Assembly (NCBI GenBank): GCA_026075535.2 | Contig: AP026541.1 | Span: forward strand, 4,712,001 to 4,776,000 | Direction: 5' to 3' | From: Tricholoma matsutake | Lineage: Eukaryota > Basidiomycota > Agaricomycetes > Agaricales > Tricholomataceae | Length of the DNA stretch: 64,000 nt | Part shown: piece after piece, positions 60,027 to 64,000 of the stretch | Numbering within the stretch: position 1 is the first letter of the stretch | Layout of the letters: each line of letters starts with the position of its first letter | Made by a program: the position numbers and the translations under genes | The notes under the pieces: model-generated | The model's input: only the letters and a program-made list of their open reading frames with translations | Told to the model about the DNA's origin: nothing | The model's database searches: none

Positions 60027-61718
60027 TTATAGTGTTTTTGTTGAATGAAGAACAATTAAGAATTACGAAAGTGATGGGCGACGCTTGCTCGTCTGGAACA
60101 CGAAGACCGTCAAAGCAAAGGCGGATTAGATCGAAAACGGTGGTCCAGGTTGCGGACAAAGATTTGTTCTAATAGCGATGCCTTATGATCGGGACTTTCG
60201 GTATTTGAGCCAAGTTTTTTGGGGCGAAGACAAGGGTTGCCCAGGACTGCTATGGTAGGAGTGCCTCCAGAAAATAGTACTAAGTAATAGTGAATGAAGG
60301 AGTTGGGAGCAAAACTGTCAGCTCTTCTTCCTTGCTGGCTTGCTTTTCCCACGCCTCACGGCACAACCGGAGAATTCCTCATGTCCAATCTGTCAGAATG
60401 TGCACGATACGTGTCCTACATTTCCCTGCCCTCATAGGTTGAATCTAACATGATAAAATGTATGATTCTAAGCGAACGAGCGTGTGAGTGCCTTGTGCAA
60501 TTCGAGTTGCGAAATTCTGCTTGCTGCTTCGAAATTGCAGATACAGCGGCAGACTTCGGAATGTGTCCGGAGGATGCCTATGACTTGTTCCCTTTTTTTA
60601 CTATCTGCGCTTCCCAAGGTCAGTGGATGATTGGATCAACATCTAGGCAGCGTGCCACCGGCTCGGCAATTAACCACCCATGGGGACAAACGTGAATATC
60701 TGGTGAACATTCGCATGTTTCGCCGCTGTATGCGATACACGAAAGCAATCATGAATGATGAGAAATCAGCGCACACTGGCGCCTTGAATCTAGGATGGCC
60801 CTGGTACCCAGTATACAAGTTGAAATACCACCTTTAGGGATGGTCTAATCAAACATCCACTTCCCGGGCTCATCCTCGTGTGGCATGCTATCCAGTGACT
60901 AGCAACTTGCAGTGTGACCTGTAAACAGCTTAAACTCCACAAAGTCTAGATCTTCGAACACATTGTGGTGTATCACGAGTTGTAGACTACCTGTAGATCA
61001 CAAGTCCATGCATGATGAATTTCGGCATTACACTCAGGCTAATCCTCAGTATGCATACTCCTGCTCTATCCCCAATATTTGTTCCCATCAAAACTCGGGG
61101 TCATGTTAGGAATTATGGCACTGCACTGTCCTCACGTAATGCCAGTGAATGTACAGTCTTCGCTGAAGACAACAATAGCGCTTGAATTCCAAATCTAACC
61201 CCTCAGTCGCAGTATGACTTCCAGTATAATGATCCATAACAAGGTCTGCAATGCAAATTCATTACTACAGCATATGGATATAGTATGGATACATGCACGA
61301 GCTCTGAGTGGGGTGTACGATCCCGACATAACGATGGACCAAGAATAACAATACACATAGGGTAGTTTAAAAAAGTAAGGGTATTCTAGGCCATCGCACT
61401 GGAAAAGCCTATGTCATGATCTGCATGTGGGCACAAACTGAGATGGGGGAAGGCTTAATTGGTCAGTCAAACCCCAAAAGAATTGAGCCAAAAATGGAAC
61501 CGAATAGACCATGAAGCGAGGTAAGATATATCTGATACAAATCTAATTGCAATTGGTGGGGTTAGAGAAGACGAGACGAGACGAATGGAAAAGCAGAAAC
61601 GAATAAAATAAGATATGATGAACAGAGACAAAAGTTGTGAGCGCATGGACCGCTCCTGTCCGCTGGAAGGAAGGAAAAAAAAAAAAGAAAAAAAAAAAAA
61701 AAGAACGACAACAGCCAT
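60027..61718. other. Long intergenic region upstream of the PUF gene
   Basis: 1692 bp between the PUF gene start and the 3' end of the APSES-like gene. Both lie on the minus strand, so this is chiefly PUF promoter plus 3' UTR. Short open frames (60450-60695, 81 codons; 60631-60837) show no domain. Long promoters are common for PUF and other regulatory genes. An A-rich microsatellite (61675-61703) sits at the APSES side. Confidence 0.45.
61675..61703. repeat. Poly-A/poly-T microsatellite
   Basis: Twelve A, one G, then sixteen A on the plus strand (61675-61703), only 15 nt past the stop codon of the minus-strand APSES-like gene. On the transcript this is a long U-tract in the 3' UTR. Confidence 0.95.
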
Positions 61719-64000
61719 TTACGAAATTGAATTGTTCCTCGGCCCACCCCATCGGGTGGTAGGTGCACGAGATTGGGCGGCCAATGCGTCTGCTACTCTT
61801 TTTGATCTCCGAAGCGGTCGTTCACGACGATCCGAGCGAATATCCACGTTTGGTGTTGAGCGGTCAACAGCGGCATCCGCCTCGAGCTCCATGCTGTTCA
61901 CCTTTTCGTCCATCAACATTACCCTAGGAGAGGAAGGGGTGTTCTCCTTGTCCCAATCGGGGCTATCACAGAGCGCATGGAATATCTCCTGCTCCGTCAC
62001 ACTCAACGGCATATCCGCTTCGTCACAGCGCTTCTCGGAGGCAGATACCGGACGCGCCGGAACAGACTGAAGCTCTTCCTGCATCCACCCATTCCACGCA
62101 GGGGCATCTGCATGTACGAACAGCCGCGTCGCTTGAAGGGTGGACTCGAAGGGCGGCCCAAAGTGATTGAGAAGCCTTCCAGGCGTACTTGATCTGTGGA
62201 AATCCTGCAAAGCTGTCGGGAAGCGCTCAAACAGGACATCGGAGAGGAAAATGTCGAGAGGCCCGCCTTCGAGTGGGTGATCGCGCACATATGCCTGCGC
62301 AGCAGAAAGGGGAACCCAAGTGCCTGATACGGTCGGTGACCCTTTGGTGACCACAGCAGCATTGGGAATCATGCTCAAGACCGGGTACGTAGCACCCAAG
62401 TATGCAACGATGGGAGAAAGATTAACAAAATCTGTATCGATGCGACGGAGGAGCGAAAACGAACTGAGCATCATCTGATAAACTGATATGCCTACGAAAG
62501 AAGAAATGGGGAATGAGTACTTGAGTCTGATTCTAAAAAAACATTCACACCTTCAATTTGGGTGGCACTTATAGCAGGCGTGCAAGGCTGGCAAGTATGA
62601 ACAACGACTACCGACTCCGAAGGAGCATTGCCTTTACACCGCGTATCAAGTGGAGAAATGCACGGAGGAGGTAATCTGAGTGACGATGCTGCCACGGAAG
62701 TTGGCGAATTCATAGACATGGATTGGATCGGGAAAGCGATAGATTGTGAAACGGGACTCGAGGGCGAGATGAGGTCTGCGGGAGGATTGAAAACTCCTGG
62801 AAGTTCAGGGGGCGGTGTCAGAGGCAGGGTGAACGACGTTGATGATGACTGTGTCGCCTCTGCGAAGAAAGAAAAGGGAGTCGGCACGGTCTTGGCACGA
62901 GGTCGCATGGTTGCATATTGCTTGTTGCCGTCCCGCCACTGATCTCCATAACCCACTGGGGGAGATGGTGAATCAGCAAAGGGACTCATGGACAGAGATG
63001 GAGGCGACGGCGCTCCAAGACTTTGGGGTGAATGAAGATCACTTGTAAGTTTCTCGGGATAGAGTAGGGTGTCGATGTCAAAGTCCTCTTGTTTAATGCG
63101 TGTGCTCAGTTCTCCATCTGACGTAGCATACCAATCATCATTCAGCGTCGTCTGCGGTGATTCCCAGTTCCACGAGTCCAACGATTCAGTCTTGACTTTG
63201 CTTGTGGATTCGTTCTCCAGCGCATGTGCAGTAGCTTGCGCAATCACTTCTACCACCTTTGCACCTGCAACGTTACTGTCAAAGTCCTCCCATGCCTCCA
63301 ACATGCCCTGAACGTCGGATATTTCCTCCTTCACTGCTACTTCGGCAAAGGTGTGGAGGATAGGAGCAGACGGCGACCGGGGTCCAGGACTTTCCCATAC
63401 CGTGTCATCTCCCTCGCTATCAAGATCTGCATCCCAATCTAAGTCGTCGCGCCGTGAAGGAGCTGTGTAATGTCGGCGTGCACCAGTCATCGAGATGTGA
63501 AAATCGTCATCTTCATCTTCTGAGTCGGGAGGAGGTGAACCAACGCTGTACGGAACGGAAGGAGAACGTCGGTAGGGCGACTCCTCGGAAAGTGTGGGGA
63601 CAGATGGAAGAAAATATGGATATGGACCATCCAGCGACGGCGTGTAGCATGGTATAGATATCGATCGTCTAGGGTAGGGAGGCAAAGACCAAGAATCCTC
63701 TTCGACTGTAGTATCCCCCGGACGAGTTTCATCATCAGCTTCATCTGAAGAATCTATGGACATAGAACCATCCCGTGAATCATCGGAATCCGAGTCGGTG
63801 TCCTTGGAAAGATCAATTATGCGACTTTGCAGAGAATTTGATGTGGAGGACTGATCAGAGGAAGGAGATTTCCGACAAAGCGGTTTCAGACGAAGCGTGA
63901 GTTTTACTTTGGGTGGTGGAGTTTCTTCATTCTGTGAATCAGATTCGGAACCTTTCGCCACACAGCCCCGAAGGGGTCTCTTTCGTTTCTGGCCACACTG
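61719..64000 (-). CDS. APSES/KilA-N-domain protein, 5' end missing
   Basis: Partial: the frame is open to the right window edge (the last residues seen there are QCGQKRKRPLRGCVAKG), so the start lies beyond. At least 750 residues. The first 490 visible are disordered: KVKLTLRLKPLCRK, a Ser/Asp-rich acidic block, then Pro/Ser-rich sequence with IKQEDF and VKTESL sumoylation-like sites. After an intron (near 62495-62545) comes an APSES-like DNA-binding module: IEGISVYQMMLSSFSLLRRI, DTDFVNLSPIVAYLGATYPV and VSGTWVPLSAAQAYVRDHPL. The GTWVPL segment and the LLRRxDT helix are typical of the KilA-N/APSES fold. Relatives include Xbp1, Bqt4 and StuA; no ankyrin repeats are present, so it is not a Swi4/Mbp1 type. 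The C-terminal tail is acidic then basic. A transcriptional or nuclear-envelope (Bqt4-like) role are the two options. Confidence 0.72.

Noticed and set aside
60450..60837. Cys-containing open frames upstream of the PUF gene
   Set aside because: They overlap each other in different frames, lack domains, and lie in a likely promoter.
61615..62070. 151-codon plus-strand frame with a Lys run
   Set aside because: The Lys run is the translated poly-A microsatellite, and the rest is antisense to the APSES-like gene.

Overview
This window is nuclear DNA of a filamentous basidiomycete, most likely an Agaricomycete. Genes are dense and broken by many short introns (mostly about 45-70 nt, GT-AG, CT-rich 3' ends). 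The gene set fits this: a basidiomycete-type trehalose phosphorylase, fungal SIP5, LDB19/ART1 and CBP4 homologues, and hamartin (TSC1) and SERCA, both absent from budding yeast. I found no tRNA, rRNA, CRISPR, transposon or viral sequence. I read splicing by eye from protein-family continuity and splice signals. CDS coordinates run from start codon to stop codon and include introns.

Left third (1-19000), almost perfectly alternating strands: trehalose phosphorylase (5' part, -), BRF1-like TFIIB factor (+), PAP2/DPP1 lipid phosphatase (-), PPP4R2 (+), FYV7 (-), eIF1/SUI1 (+), SNRNP27 (-), an RRM-like protein (+), cap-binding CBC2 (-), proteasome ATPase RPT3 (+), pyrroline-5-carboxylate reductase (-), ALG13 (+), TRM9 (+) and NAC-alpha EGD2 (-).

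Middle third (19000-44500): TSC1 (+), kinetochore SPC24 (+), CAF-1 large subunit (-), RFC2 (+), Hsp70 SSB (-), mitochondrial uS2m (+), anthranilate synthase TRP2 (-), SHQ1 (+), an SLC35F6-type transporter (-), LDB19-like alpha-arrestin (+), CBP4 (+) and SIP5 (-).

Right third (44500-64000): SERCA Ca2+-ATPase (+), a tandem pair of secreted double-psi beta-barrel (expansin-like) proteins (+,+), then five genes on the minus strand: an uncharacterised Lys/Ser-rich protein, an RCC1-repeat FMP25-like protein, a small probably N-myristoylated protein of unknown function, an RRM+PUF (JSN1/PUF2-type) RNA-binding protein, and an APSES/KilA-N protein whose 5' end lies outside the window.

Most genes are housekeeping and arranged as head-to-head pairs with start codons often 75-165 bp apart. 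The most striking pair is CAF-1 large subunit/RFC2: two replication-fork proteins share a 108-bp promoter holding an MCB box, an SCB box and a perfect inverted repeat. I see no convincing new multi-gene system. The better leads are that promoter, two GC-AG introns, very short introns and a 14-nt microexon, the tandem Kex2-processed DPBB pair, paired CACGTG sites, and two unrecognised conserved-looking proteins.
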